NCBI GenBank assembly: GCA_036346375.1
Contig: CM070512.1
Coordinates: forward strand, 38,734,466 to 38,798,465
Length of the DNA: 64,000 nt
Direction: 5' to 3'
Source: Guadua angustifolia
Taxonomy: Eukaryota > Streptophyta > Magnoliopsida > Poales > Poaceae
Position 1 is the stretch's first letter; every line of letters begins with the position of its first letter. A program made the position numbers and the translations under genes. Below the pieces are notes generated by a model. That model did not search any database, was not told where the DNA came from, and saw only the letters and a list, made by a program, of their open reading frames with translations. Positions 32,168 to 44,221 of the stretch are shown piece by piece.

Positions 32168-32824
32168 TGACGGGGACTGGGCGACCCTTGGCCGGTCAGC
32201 GCACGGTTAACGGGCTCCCAAGCTCGGGAGGCCTCGACCACGATCTGAATCGACTTGAGCTGCGCGACTTAGAGAGCGTACGGCCCCGAGCTCGGGTCCC
32301 GCTCGACCTCGGGCTCGGGTCAGCTCTTGCTCGGGACGGCGTCCCCTTGGATCCCGGAACGTGCGTTTATTCGGCAGTTACCAAGACGTGGGATCGTGGG
32401 GCTGATCCAGGCGTGTGCGGCGTGTCCAGAGAAGTTACTGCCAACCATCAATGCGCATGAAGGCCACTACCCGGGAATCTCTCCCATCCGTTGCAGGTAG
32501 GGGAGGTATAAAACTGAAGATGTACAACCTGACAGACAACGACACTGAAATTCGAGCACTAGACATCGCCATTGTTGAACTTGAGCTGTAATCCACCTCT
32601 GTACACGAGAATAGCAAAGATCACCGCCACAAAGGCAACTGGAGTAGAGCTATTACCTTCATAGGGGCTCAAACCAGTATAAATCCACGTCTCACGCTCG
32701 TTGTCGCCTAGCTCCGACCTTCGGCACGTCGAATCCATTCCTTCGTTGAGCCAAGCTCTGCTCAGGTCCCAAGTCTCACTAACCCCCGTTTCATTTCTGC
32801 GGTTGGCGATTCCGATCGTCGACA
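32168..32824 (+). mobile_element. Gypsy 3' LTR, 657 bp
   Basis: It starts TGACGGGGACTGGG and ends CGATCGTCGACA. Its final part matches 1-170. A TATA box (TATAAAAC) lies at 32507-32514. The next bases, CTATC, would be the target site repeat; the partner copy at the left is lost with the 5' LTR. Confidence 0.85.
32507..32514 (+). promoter_or_regulatory. TATA box of the Gypsy LTR
   Basis: TATAAAAC in the context GGGGAGGTATAAAACTGAAG, about two thirds into the LTR; start of transcription expected about 30 bases downstream. Confidence 0.6.
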
Positions 32825-33304
32825 CTATCACAACTGTATTGAGAGCTGAATCAAAGATTGTTATTACTGTTGCCTCATCCGGAGTTGCTGCCGTTTTGCT
32901 CCCTAGAGATCGAACAGCTCACTCTTGTTTTAAGATACCTTTTCACATTGGTGAAAGAAGTTTATGCCCTATTGCTGGTGGAACGTTGCTTGCTGAGCTT
33001 ATGAAAAAAAACTTCTTTAATCCTTTGGGATGAAGCTCCTATGACACACAGACATTGTTTCCAGGCTGTTGATAGAACATTACCTGATATCATGTCTGTT
33101 GAAGATTCTGCGTTCATGAATATACCTTTTGGTGGCAAGACTATGGTTCTTGGTGGAGATTTTCGCCAGATCCTTCCTGTTATTGAAAATGTTACTAAAG
33201 CAGAAATTATAAATGCCTCGCTTATTGCATCGCCCCTTTGGCAGCATGTTGAAGTTCTAACGTTAGCTATCAATATGAGGCTTCAAAACAATGATCTCCC
33301 ACTT

Positions 33305-34844
33305 TGTCGGAACCCGCAAAAAGGATACGGGCCACAGCTGTGTTTACCTATACTAGTCCTTGGATCAATAGCTAGTACACACAGATCATAACAGTATGGA
33401 CCATAACCATGCGATAAATAAAAATTTAATTCAGAGTACTGGCCGACATGGCCCATTATTACAAAAGTTGGACCCGAGGTCATACGAATGAAAAACATTA
33501 AACTGGCAAATAAACTTGACAAAGCGAAGTCCAAAACACCACAGGCAAAGATTGGAGAAAACGCGATCCTAGACATCCGGATGATCCTCCTCTTCAAAGC
33601 CTTCGTCGCAGATGTCGAACGGTGGGATGCAAGCTCTTGGATAACTATCTCTGATCTCCTGATCTGCTTTATGGAATAAGCAGCCCCGCAATGAAAAGCG
33701 AGGGTGAGTATGCAACATACTCAACAAGTCCCGAAAGAAATCTTGTATGTAGTTTAATTCAAGGGAAGGAATTGGTTAATTTGCCAAAATGCCAATTTTT
33801 AAAATTTTATACTAGAATTTTGGAGAGCAGTTTTCAAAGGTATTTTCTTTTAAGAATTAAGAGTTTCAAACTTTTTAGAACACAGCTCCAACCGTGGAAA
33901 AACAAAACATAAACCAACTCACGACATCGGCCATGGTTTTATTTTAAGAATCCTTTTCCACAGCACCAACCGTGGTTATCTTTTGAAATCTTTTTCTAGT
34001 GGCTCCAACCACAGACTTTCATCAAAACAAAACATTCCCGGCTCCAACCGTTCTTTTCTTTTTATAAATATCTTATTTTGAAATCAATAGGGAAAATCTA
34101 CCATGTGACAACGCCATTTGTCCGCCCTTGACCGTAGGCACGGCTATTCGAATAGTTTTTTTGCTCTGCAGAGTTTGCACGCTTTACCCGCGAGAGATAT
34201 TTCACTCTTTTTGGTCATACACTTCCTTTGGCATATAACCCCAAGTGAAAATCACAAGGCCATTTCTCTAGCTACATCTTAACTAAGTCACGCCCGCTGA
34301 GGTTTCACCGCCAAATGGCTACAACCATAATGGAAGCCCCTCTTGCGCTGTAGGACTCTGTGGCTACAACCACACCTACTCCACCGTCGGCATGTCTTAA
34401 TTAAGTTTTCACTAGTTACTCGGCCAGCCCGTCCCGTCTGGAACCGCCACAAGAGCATTATACATTATTTGACAATCACAAGGAATCGGTCCTTAGGGTG
34501 ACTAGGTGGTACATACTCAAACTCGAGTCTCGTGCATTCTGCACCGCCATGCAAACTTCCACCCTATTCAAGTTTTAAAATACCAAATCTTTTCCTTTAT
34601 TTTACCAAATGGCAGCACTCTCTTGCCTTTTTAAATAATATTTCCACTCAATCATTTAGAATTTCAAGTAACAAGCCTTCAATTGAACATACAAATAGTA
34701 TTCAGCATAACTAAGCACTACTATTATACTAAACAAAGTATCAAGCCATTTATATTATAATTAATCATTCTAGGGCACCAAAGGACAAATGAATTAATAT
34801 GTAGCAAGCATACATATTATCAAGGTATTTAACTACAATCTATC

Positions 34845-34927
<83 letters not shown>

Positions 34928-36827
34928 AATCAACATAGCATGCAAGTTTGTAAATCAACAAAGCATTTCAAAACATGGATCAACATGCTTCAAGGAAACT
35001 TGCAAAAATTTGCTGGGAACTTGCCTTGGTCAGTGAGGAGAGAGTCGTCTTCTTGCGGATCAGCAACGGCGTCGACGTCGAACGTTTCTATCGCACGAAA
35101 AACAACGAATAAACACACATTCAAAAATACAGATAATCAAATTAATTCATAATTTCATGAAAACTTCCAGATCTATAGTTTAGCATTTTAAAAGTTTTAC
35201 AAAATTTATTTCAACATTTTCGGATACATATTTTAAAAGATACAAAATTCGTAAGTTTAGATTTTCCGTAAATAATTTGACAGAATAAATTTATTTATAA
35301 AATTTCAGAAAAATTATCGTGAATAGGTATTAATTTTTACTAATTAAAAAAATTCGTTGCATGCAATTTAGAGCTAAAAAGAGTTTGCAACGAAAATCAC
35401 AAAAATCACAAATTACTGAAAAGAACATGTACAAACTAGATAACTTTTGTTGCCTGTTCACACGTGTACTGTAGCATGCATATTCATGCGCGACACAGAG
35501 AAGAAGAACAAGGTTCGGTTTTGTTAACTTGGCGCTCGGTGGAGAGGGATCAGAAAGCTCACCAACCGACCGTCCGAGGCGGCGTATCACAATGGACTCG
35601 CCGGCGGCAATGGCGATAGCGGCAAGGTGGCCAGGTGGCGGTGGCACAAACCGACGGTCAGCTCTGGGAAAACAACGGTGTTTCTGGTGTTTATGTGCAG
35701 GAAAGAAAAACTCAGGAGCAGTTGGAATGGATTCGGGACATGCTGCGGTACTGGTGCTCACCAATTTATAGTCTGTTCAGTACCAATAACGGTAGCAGGA
35801 GCACTGAGGCTAGACTTGATTGCAAGCTCTATGCACATGAATGGAAGACAACTTCTAGTCATCATTGCATGTTGGTGGGAACTAATCTCTTCCTTGATTG
35901 CAAATGAAATAGGTATTAATGGCGCCGGTTGGGAACTCATCATTCTGTAGACTTCAGATATTGAAGCGACGGACGTGGCCATGGGCATCTCGGGAGCCAG
36001 CGTCTTTTCATGCATGAAAAATTTGCATTTGGCCGGCTTCAGTTACTTGCTCGTAGGAAGGAACTCAGTGACCGGATTTAATTGCAAGCCTTACGTGCAT
36101 GCATGGAGAGGAAAAACAGCTAGACATCATTGCGAATTAGTGGGGCTTAATCCCTTCTTTGATTGTGCATGAAATGAGCACTAACAGCACCAGTTGGAAG
36201 TTCGGTCGTGTGCTATAATGGCTACAGCCAGAGCGTAGTGCACGGAGGAAGAAGAAGCGGCTGGATTAGAGCAATACTTAGTGGAGTTTGAATGAGTTGC
36301 TAAGGATTAATTAAAGGAGTGGAAACTGCAATGATTAAGAAGTTCAAAATTGTGGTAATGGTGGAAGGGAGAGAGAGATGGTTTGTCTCTGGACATGCAC
36401 GGTTGAAGACGATGCTACAGTTCAGTACAGTGCCTTCCATTTTCTTTGGAACTTGAATAGTGTTAAGAAGAGGAAGCGCTTGGAATAAAATAGTAAAATG
36501 ACTCTAAAATCCTGGAAAAATTCTCTAAAATACTAGGGAATATTTGGAATTTAATAAACTTGGTTTTCGAATTTTTCAATACATAGATTTTTTGTAAAAA
36601 TTCTTTTAGTAAATCAGACACTTGTACAAATCTTTATATAATCAACAAACTTTAATTTATGAATCAAGTTTTTGAAAATATTTTAAAAGAACATTCTCAT
36701 TTTTCAAATGTTTTTATTATAAACAAGATTTTATTTTATCTTATTATTATTATTTTATCTTTTATATATTTTTTTTACAAATACTACATGCGTGATTTTA
36801 ATTTTTATGAAAAATGAGGATGTTACA
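33305..36827 (-). mobile_element. Complete solo LTR, 3.5 kb, inside the helicase
   Basis: The plus strand reads TGTCGGAACCCGC at the left and GGATGTTACA at the right, flanked by an exact TSD CACTT at 33300-33304 and 36828-36832. The reverse complement begins TGTAACATCC like the solo LTR at 5658, so the element is on the minus strand. The hairpin TGAGTATGCAACATACTCA is at 33705-33723. A diverged duplication of about 265 bp spacing lies in its U3 part (about 35816 and 36078). Small frames at 35529-36172 are not genes. Removing it joins the two helicase parts in frame. Confidence 0.9.
34849..34923 (+). repeat. (TA)37 microsatellite
   Basis: Uninterrupted TA dinucleotides inside the solo LTR. 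A likely site of length variation and of assembly error. Confidence 0.97.
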
Positions 36828-37699
36828 CACTTGCTCAGCGCAAAGCGCTTTCTACATTTGCTCAGTGGGTGCTTGATGTTGGAGATGGCCGTATTCCTCC
36901 AACCAGAAGAGCAGAAGAACCCAACACAAGCTGGATAAGTATTCCTCCTGATCTTTTGTTAATGCCGACTGAAAATAACATGGACGCAATCATTGATGCT
37001 GTTTATGATTCGTTCCAAACGAATTACTATAAAAGTGATTACTTAGCATGCCGTGCAATTATCTGCCCAACAAACGTTGTTGCCGACGAGCTCAACGAAA
37101 CTGTCTTCAAAAGAGTCCCAGCTGATTTCAAAGAATATCTCAGTTCAGACTCTATATCACAATCGGATGTTCACGTCGCAGATGCTGATTTCTTATATCC
37201 ACCTGAGTTTTTGAATTCTATTGTCATCAATAACTTCCCCCATCATAACATCTGCTTAAAGATTGGTGTTCCAGTCATGCTATTAAGAAATATAGATCAG
37301 TGTTCAGGCCTTTGCAATGGAACACGTCTTATCATTACAAGGCTTGGCGATCGAGTTCGTGAAGGCCGTATTATTACTAGAACAAATATAGGCCAGTTAG
37401 TCTGTATTCTTAGAATCATTCTGAATGCAACAAGTCCTCGATGGCCTTTTACTTTACAGTGCCAGCAATTTCCAATCAGGTTATCATACGCTATGACCAT
37501 TAATAAGAGTCAAGGCCAGACTCTAACAATAGTTGGAATTTATCCACAGAATCCAATATTCTCGCATGGCCAACTATATGTTGCGGTTTCGCGTGTTACA
37601 TCGCCTGCAGGCCTAAAAATATTGATTGAAGATGACCATGGAAATGCCAGCACAGAGACGAAAAATATTGTGTATCAAGAAGTGTTGGCTTCTGTTTAG

Positions 37700-38392
37700 C
37701 ATACCTTCCTGCTATTGTTCCTTTGTCATATTATAGTTTCTTATAGTTCAGTCTCATAGTTTTACAGGCTATTACTATTGTCAGCTACTTTCTTACACTG
37801 GCTCCTTTGTCATATTATAGTTTAAATGCTGCTTTTATCAATAGAAGATCTGGATTCCTGTGAGCTTTACTTCTGCTTTTTACGTATGCAATTCTTCTTT
37901 TGTGATGGCTGGCTGCGGTTTCCATTCCGATTAAGTTATGTTGAATTTCTATGCAGCTCTCGCCTCTGCTGCTTCTACCAGTACAACATCTACATTCCTA
38001 TAAGCTCTGCTTCTACTTTTTATGTATATAGTGCCCCTTTCATGATTTTCAACTTCACTCCCTGTTTCGATTGGAGTTTCCTTTACCTTATAGCTTACAT
38101 TGCATATACAACCTCTACAACAGACCTTTTAGCTATACTCTCTGCTACCTTACACAGCCTATTCTGATCCCTTCATTAATAGAAACACAGCAGATAAACA
38201 GGTGAAAAATCTTACCATTTTAGATTTAATATACGTGTCTGAAACTGGTACTTTTTCATGCTTAATAAAAAAATGCTGTGATCTCTTAGACCCAAGCACT
38301 ATTCCTAGAACCTTACAGATTTCTACTGACAGTTCATGATATGCACCATACCCACTACATAATGTCTTCGAATTTTTACAATACATGTTTTT
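37700..38392. other. Helitron noncoding region
   Basis: Follows the helicase stop. 'cctttgtcatattatagttt' occurs twice (about 37720 and 37805). No captured gene was recognised. Confidence 0.5.
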
Positions 38393-38584
38393 AACCCCGT
38401 TGTTGCTACGGACAAGCTGCTTGCCTCATTAACCATTACAAGTTTCCATGAACTTTGTACATTAACCACGGCATATCATCATTATTTAGTGATTTGGTCA
38501 ACCCCATGCCGCTTGTGTGCTCTTTTTAAAGGAAATGCTTGCTTCAAGATGAATTTATATTTCTGGCTGCCCTATGCAAGTAGG
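38393..38584 (+). repeat. 190-bp direct repeat, copy 1
   Basis: Matches 39604-39793, including ACAAGCTGCTTGCCTC and AAATGCTTGCTTCAAG. The two copies bracket a segment with a chromovirus fragment. Confidence 0.85.
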
Positions 38585-38958
38585 ATTGGGCTACAGCTAT
38601 GCTTGCCTTCCAGGTATTGCTTTATACTTCCCTTTATTGTCTTCCTTAGTCATCTCCTCAGTTTGCTTGTTTTTTACAATTCCAGGCTGCAGTCTACTTC
38701 TGTGCTTCCACATTTACACTTCGTTGCAGAGCACAACCAAATATGGCACTCAGTATTGAATTGGTTTGCTAAAGTGATTAATAAATTGAACAGCTGTAAT
38801 CCCCTTGCCGCCGAAGGAAATGGGGCGTGAGATTTATCTGCAATCGGCAAAGAAAAGAACAGGCGCAAGAACAGAGCGAAAGAGAAAGAAGAACAGAGAG
38901 GAACCAGGAGGTGTTTCTATTTCATTTCTTGTCCCCTTTCTTTTCCATCATTACGCAG

Positions 38959-39650
38959 CTATAAACCCTGTTTCCATCTCAGCGCAACCACTCTTTTACC
39001 ATGCATAACAGAAAAGTCACCTTTTACTACCCTCATCCCGATTACACAGCAGTAAAACCCAGACAAACTCCTTACCGCTACAGTAACTAACGACAAAACA
39101 ACCGAAGCTTCCTTCAACCGTCCGCTGGCAATGACTCTTCGCCAAATTGATTTTGAAGCGTTCATGACATCATCCCCCCCTGAAAACATTGCTTGTCCCA
39201 AGCAATGCGCGGAAGGAAACCTGGTGCGCAACACATTGTAGTCCTCCCAGGTCGCTGCTTCGACTGGTAGATGTGTCCATTTGATCAGCACTTGGACCAC
39301 GGCAGAATTTCCTTCTTTACCAGCCTACGTTCCAGTATCTGTTCTGGTTCCGTGTGCTTGGTATCCAGCTTCCGCACCTTCGGTAATTCTGAAAACACTG
39401 GAGAGTAATTTGGTGTATATGCTTTAAGTTGAGAAACATGGAACACTGGATGAATGGCACAATCAGACAGCAAATCTAGTTTATAAGCCACTTGACCAAT
39501 TCGTTCCAGCACAACATAAGGCCCATAAAACTTGTATGCCAGCTTCGGAAAGGGTCTATTAAGAAGTGAAGATTGAACATAAACTTGTATGCCAGCACAA
39601 CATAACCCCTTTGTTGCTACTGACAAGCTGCTTGCCTCGTTAGTCATCAC
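38959..39650 (-). pseudogene. Chromovirus pol end: integrase C-terminus and chromodomain
   Basis: On the minus strand, about 39600-39285 gives YKFYGPYVVLERIGQVAYKL and IHPVFHVSQLKAYTP, the GPY/F-type integrase C-terminus of Ty3/Gypsy chromoviruses, then EPEQILERRLVKK. A frame change near 39290 leads to VLIKWTHLPVEAATWEDYNV, the chromodomain, which binds methylated histone tails and guides integration. The rest of the element is absent. The segment lies between the two 190-bp direct repeats within the Helitron. It is either an old insertion or a captured fragment. Confidence 0.85.
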
Positions 39651-39793
39651 AAGTTTCCATGAACTTTATACATTAACCACAGCTTATCGTCGTTATTTAG
39701 TAATTCGTCAACCACATAACGCTTGTGCGCTCTTTTTAAAGAAAATGCTTGCTTCAAGGTGAATTTATATTTTTGGCTATCCTCTGCATGTAG
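39604..39793 (+). repeat. 190-bp direct repeat, copy 2
   Basis: Second copy of 38393-38584, diverged by scattered substitutions. Both copies point the same way. Confidence 0.85.
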
Positions 39794-41130
39794 ACTGCTG
39801 CATATCCTATTATGATCTATGATATCTTATCCAATTCATTCATTGTCATGTCTGTCCTTTTTCAGGATCTCCCAGGTGCACTTGATGATGCTGCTATAAC
39901 TACATCATTAGAACTTCACAAGATTTAAAAGTCGCCAATGGACAATTTTTAAAACATCTGCCATAAAAGAAAAGAGACTTTTTTAAGCCTTAGACTGGTA
40001 AGTTCTGTGAATTTTTCCCTTCTTACATGACGCAAGAAAAATGGCCATGCTCAACTATCTGGTTAGACACGAATAATGGCTAAATGACTTTGATGTATCG
40101 TCATACACTGTTCACGCCTGGAAAATGATCTATGTTTTCTACTGGCGATCTATACCTATAATCTGGCATGAACAGACTAAATTTCTACGTAACAAGTTAG
40201 GCAACAATCAACATGCTTATTCATTCCTTAAATGGTGGGAACTTCGGGAATGTTAGATTGAGCAACCTAAAATTGATACTGATTAGTGCTTGCTGCAGGC
40301 TCAATAATCCACTCAAACCAGGAAGCAGCTAATGTAGGAGCTTCCATTCCATGAATCATTGCTTCACCGTAAAGAATAGAAACAGTGGTATCCTTTTTCT
40401 CACAAATCTGCGAAAAAATCCTATTCTCTTGGTTTTAGCTCTCAGAAGTTCTACACCATCAGTTATCTGTAAAATACCTGTCAAAGTTTTCGGATGCAGC
40501 ATTAGATGTACCTTCATATCGAGATCTAGAATAGGTTTGTAGAAAGTGACGAGCATACTGTGAGAACTCAAAACTTGTCGCTTCATCCGTTCATCTTCTC
40601 GATCGTAACATTTTTCCCATGATTAAACGCACCTGATGACCCCCTTGTGTTAACCGTCTTTTCTTACCGTTTTTACTCTGAATGAGAGGAGCATCATTAC
40701 AAAACTTGATGTTACCAATGGTTGGGAACCCAATCGAATTCCTCGAGTTACCCAATTTCTAGAAACACTAGTGAAAATTTAAAAGTCATCAATCCCCTAT
40801 CCAAATTCTTTCAGTTCTTAATTATACATTTCTACTCTGACCTGCTTGAATATTTACTCCACATGTATAGCATACTCATAAATAATGTTATAATATAAAT
40901 AAAAACTCGAGGTAAACCTGGCCCATCGCAGGCCCACTCAGCCTAACAAAAACACACCTATGTCATCTAATAACAAGGGTGCTTGTAAGTTCTAACGATT
41001 GTTCAACCGTAGTCTCGCGTCAAATACTTAAAGACTTCGACGTTGATTGTATCTATCCATATAACTCATCATCATCGCTATATTAAAAATCGCAAGCTTC
41101 CCAGCCTGAAAGACCATCCACATGTCGCCC
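39794..41130. other. Helitron noncoding region, no gene recognised
   Basis: AT-rich. A minus-strand frame at 40356-40586 is open for 76 codons and could be a captured exon, but I do not recognise it. Confidence 0.4.
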
Positions 41131-42059
41131 ATCCGTTAAAGCCTCTCAAAAAAATTAGTAATTACGTTTAGCCCATTTCAGTAATTTTTTACGAAAAGGA
41201 TTTTTTTTAAACAAAATCGTCGATTTTTCATGAAATGACCCTAAGTAAGTGCCAAAAAAATGTAATTGCGCTTAAATCATTCCGTCTATTCTTCAAAAAA
41301 AAGACCTTTCGGTTTTGCGTAGATGCAACCAATTTGAAAGAAAAGGCATCACTAAGAAAAACAAAATTATATTTTTTGCGTAAAAAAATTGGGTCAGATT
41401 TTTTTTAGCAAGCACGGCGTTACACGACTCGTGTCCTCCCTCCGCGAGCGCCCCTAAAAAAATTTTATACTAACTTTATTATAGTTCATAAAATTCCTAG
41501 AACAAGAGCGATGCTACGTGTCATCGCTACGCCAAAACCCCTCCACAAAAAAATAATTACATTTAGGTCCTTTCATCGGTTTTTTATTAAAAAGACCTTT
41601 AAGTTCAGCAAAATCACGAATTTTTGGTGAAAGGACCCTAAATAAATATCGAAGAAACATTAATAATTACATTTAGATCTTTTTAGCAGTTTTTTACGAA
41701 AAGCGCCTTTGGTTCGGTAAAATTGCAAATTTTTCGTGAAAGAACCCTGAATAAATAAAAAATAATAATTACATTTAAATCGTTCTAACTATTTCCCGTG
41801 AAAAGAACCTTTCGGTTTCGGCAAACACAGCCAATTTAAAAGAGCCCCCCACCCCGAAAAGTAAAGTTGTGTTTTTTTACAAAGAATTTGGATCAAGTTT
41901 TTTATGAACGCAACATCGTGCACCTTATGTCCTCCTCCTTGGTTTAGCAAAATCACAGAGTTTCGTGAGAAGACCCTAAATAAATACAAAGAAAAACATA
42001 ATTACATTTAGATTATTCCAACTATTTTTTACGAACAGGATCTTTCGTTCAAGTGCAAT
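41131..42059 (+). repeat. Helitron subterminal tandem repeats, about 100-125 bp
   Basis: Five to six diverged units start with 'ataattacatttagatc' near 41155, 41265, 41560, 41670, 41765 and 41995. They continue with 'ttttttacgaaaag.accttt.ggttcgg' and 'tttcgtgaaa.gaccctaaataaat'. Two longer units carry an insert ending '...ctcgtgtcctcc'. Such arrays near the 3' end are known in plant Helitrons. Confidence 0.75.
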
Positions 42060-42101
42060 CGCGGACACGCACGGTGTGGCACGCCGCGAAAACATTCTAG
42101 T
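42060..42101 (+). terminator. Helitron 3' terminus: hairpin plus CTAGT
   Basis: The stem CGCGG (42060-42064) pairs with CCGCG (42084-42088); CTAGT is at 42097-42101 and the next base is T. This is the usual Helitron transposition terminator layout and lies on the same strand as the helicase. Confidence 0.7.
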
Positions 42102-42346
42102 TAATTCTATGCGTGTATGCAAACGAAGCATATAATTTTCTTCTCGTGTACCCCCGACCGAAGTCTCGTGGAGCGAATATAGGAGGAGAAAATAGATATT
42201 CGGTGTTGTTTGTGTAGGACTCTTGACTCCATAAAAAAATCGTGAAATATGATATAGGATGAGTGATACACGCTATCTGTTTTGATTGCACTTACGTTGT
42301 CGAACGTCCCGTATAGGGGTACAAAAGAAACAGTTAATTTCTATCA

Positions 42347-42512
42347 ACTAGCCATGTGTCCATGCGTTGCAACGAAAGCTCAATTTGCGATAAAAAATTT
42401 ATTTGCAAAGAGCATTAATAGTGACAAAGGTGGGTAATTAAAGAGTAGTGGCAAATGTGAATAATTTTGATAAAGTAATATGGGAAGAAACTCTTGCTTT
42501 ATATAGTAGAGA
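42347..42512 (-). mobile_element. Mini-Helitron, 166 bp
   Basis: On the minus strand it starts TCTCTACTATATAAAGC after host A and ends ACACATGGCTAGT before host T. The palindrome CGTTGCAACG lies 11 bases before CTAGT. These are the usual ends of non-autonomous grass Helitrons. It codes for nothing. Confidence 0.7.
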
Positions 42513-43917
42513 TTGGGGTCGTGTAACTAAGCAATCTCTGCATAATCAAAAAGTAACTCACTATATATGCAGCTCGCGTGAGATTAGCATGTGGTGATAC
42601 TGGAGATCCAATTTCTCGAAATTACCCAGGCTTTCATCTATCTTGTCAACTGAAGCCTTGCAGACGAATACATAAGGGAGTAATGGGTATTCGACGCTTT
42701 ATGTGTTCGACTCTGACTCTGAGGAAAAAAATGCAAGATTCTTAGGAAAAACCACAAGACACGATACATGATAAACAATATCTGTTCACTGCTGCGATTG
42801 CACCCTAGTTCCAACAAGAGTGCTTTCTCAATGAATTCATAGCTTATCTAGCTCCATCACCTCTTTTTTTTTTTTGGCAAATCTAATTCTCTTGTATACG
42901 TATTTATAAATTTGGCCCCCTCTTTACCCCTATAGTGCCTGAGGAGCGCGAAAGCTCCCTGTCATGTCTGACGAGTGTGAAAGCTTGCTGGTACCATGGC
43001 AGCTCGCGCGAGCGCATGAGCAGCGAGGGCCTTTGTGTCAAGCGAGCTTTCGTGCTACCTGACTGCAGCGGCGGCGTTCGCCCACCTACGCACTCCTACG
43101 GTCGACCGGCTGCTCTCACTCTCACGTGCTGCCGCGACTTCTATGATAAAAGAGAGGTCAAATTTAAAAATATGTACACAAAAAGGCTAGATTTATATTA
43201 AAATAAATAAGATCAGGCTAGATAAGGAATGTCTTCTTTTCTCTCTTTCCTTTGCTAGTGTCCGGACCAAACTACCCCACGGAATTGCTTGCCAGTACCT
43301 GCCTGCCTGCTCAGGGCAACCGGTGAATTTTCTCACAGGTCAAAAGAACATATATTTTGGATACCTTGGGTTCGTGATGCACGTTGCATGCTTAAAAGAT
43401 GTTCATTCAAGTGACGACCTACCTGGAAACTCCACTAGAACCAGACTAGCTACATTTCAAGTACAGAGAGAAAAATAAAAGATGAAAATAAAATTCTTGG
43501 ATCCACAGTAATTATTTTACATTCGTGCGGGAATTAAAATGTTTATTGTGAAATTTCGCACAAGCTCACATCATAATCGAGCTGGAGAAGTGAGCTCAGC
43601 TTGGTTCGTGTTCAAGTTGAAGTTCGCTCACAATATATTATTACATTTTTACTATCTTGATTGGTAAAAGGTATAGCCCAATTTTGTAAATTAATTTTAT
43701 TTGCTACGGAACACTACATGTTGCTGGTTTAAGGATAGAATGATTGGTGTGCGACTGAAAGGGAAATGAAGAGGAGCAGTGCATGGTAAAACGAATATAC
43801 CATCTGATGGGGGTCTGTCAAAAGATGATGACCTTTGCACCGACACACAAAAGCCAGGGCTCACGAGCACAAAGGCATGCAGCGACGTACTATTGCAGCG
43901 CGGTAAAACTGCAAAAT
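42513..43917. other. No gene recognised
   Basis: 1.4 kb of mixed composition. A GC-rich patch at 42935-43140 gives an 88-codon frame without a domain. No TIR or LTR ends were seen. Confidence 0.4.
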
Positions 43918-44152
43918 TAGGGTATGTTTAGCAGAGTTTCATATCACAGCTTCATCTCAGATCTGAAGTTTGTAGGATAAAATAGAGTGAAAAAAGTTTA
44001 TATTTTTAGTCTAAAATGTAAACAAAATGACCTACCTAAACATTTTTAATGTATCCACAGCTCTAACTCCATAAATTTCTAGAGATAGAAATACCCTGCT
44101 CCACCAACTTCATAAACTTTTGTGGAGCTGGAGTTTTGCTAAACACCCCCTA
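43918..44152. mobile_element. Tourist-like MITE 1
   Basis: The left end TAGGGTATGTTTAGCAGAGT pairs with a right end whose reverse complement is TAGGGGGTGTTTAGCAAAAC. The interior block 'gtttatatttttagtctaaaatgtaaac' is shared with MITE 2. TSD uncertain (TA or TTA). Confidence 0.65.
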
Positions 44153-44221
44153 CATCGAGTGAGGGGATATTTTGAGGGGAACAGTATATAAAAGGGCTTT
44201 GCGGATGAGCAACCACACTTA

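Larger units (their letters stand above)
24115..32824 (+). mobile_element. Defective Tat-like Ty3/Gypsy retrotransposon
   Basis: Order: 7 bases of a 5' LTR end, primer-binding site, gag, protease, reverse transcriptase, integrase C-terminus, a long antisense gene, polypurine tract, 3' LTR. The layout and the antisense gene between pol and the 3' LTR are known for grass Tat-lineage elements (RIRE2/Grande-like). The 5' LTR is missing, the RNase H and integrase core are deleted, and stops and frame changes break gag and pol, so it cannot move on its own. It sits in a Helitron helicase gene, whose upstream half is also gone, pointing to one deletion at the left junction. Confidence 0.88.
32825..37699 (+). 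pseudogene. Helitron PIF1-type helicase, interrupted by a solo LTR
   Basis: In Helitrons this domain unwinds DNA during rolling-circle transposition. The first part (32830-33299) begins just after Walker A and shows ITVASSGVAAVLLP, the Walker B wording LILWDEAPM, and GGDFRQILPV. An A8 run at 33004-33011 gives a one-base shift just before DEAPM. After AINMRLQNN the LTR intervenes. The second part (36828-37699, to TAG) shows LAQRKALSTFAQWVLDVGDG, GLCNGTRLI, SYAMTINKSQGQTL and LYVAVSRV, the later helicase motifs. The Walker A part is missing because of the Gypsy insertion and the linked deletion. Not functional. Confidence 0.9.
32825..42101 (+). mobile_element. Helitron, 5' part missing, with nested insertions
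   Basis: It contains the C-terminal part of a PIF1-type helicase, 4 kb of noncoding sequence, subterminal tandem repeats and a typical 3' end. That end is the hairpin CGCGG...CCGCG at 42060-42088, 8 bases, and CTAGT at 42097-42101, followed by host T. The Gypsy element lies at its left edge and a solo LTR (33305-36827) lies inside. The Rep domain, the helicase N-terminus and the 5' TC end are absent from the window. Confidence 0.75.

Noticed and set aside
35529..36172. A chain of small plus-strand frames that looked like a gene
   Set aside because: All lie inside the 3.5-kb solo LTR and reflect its duplicated U3 part; no domain.
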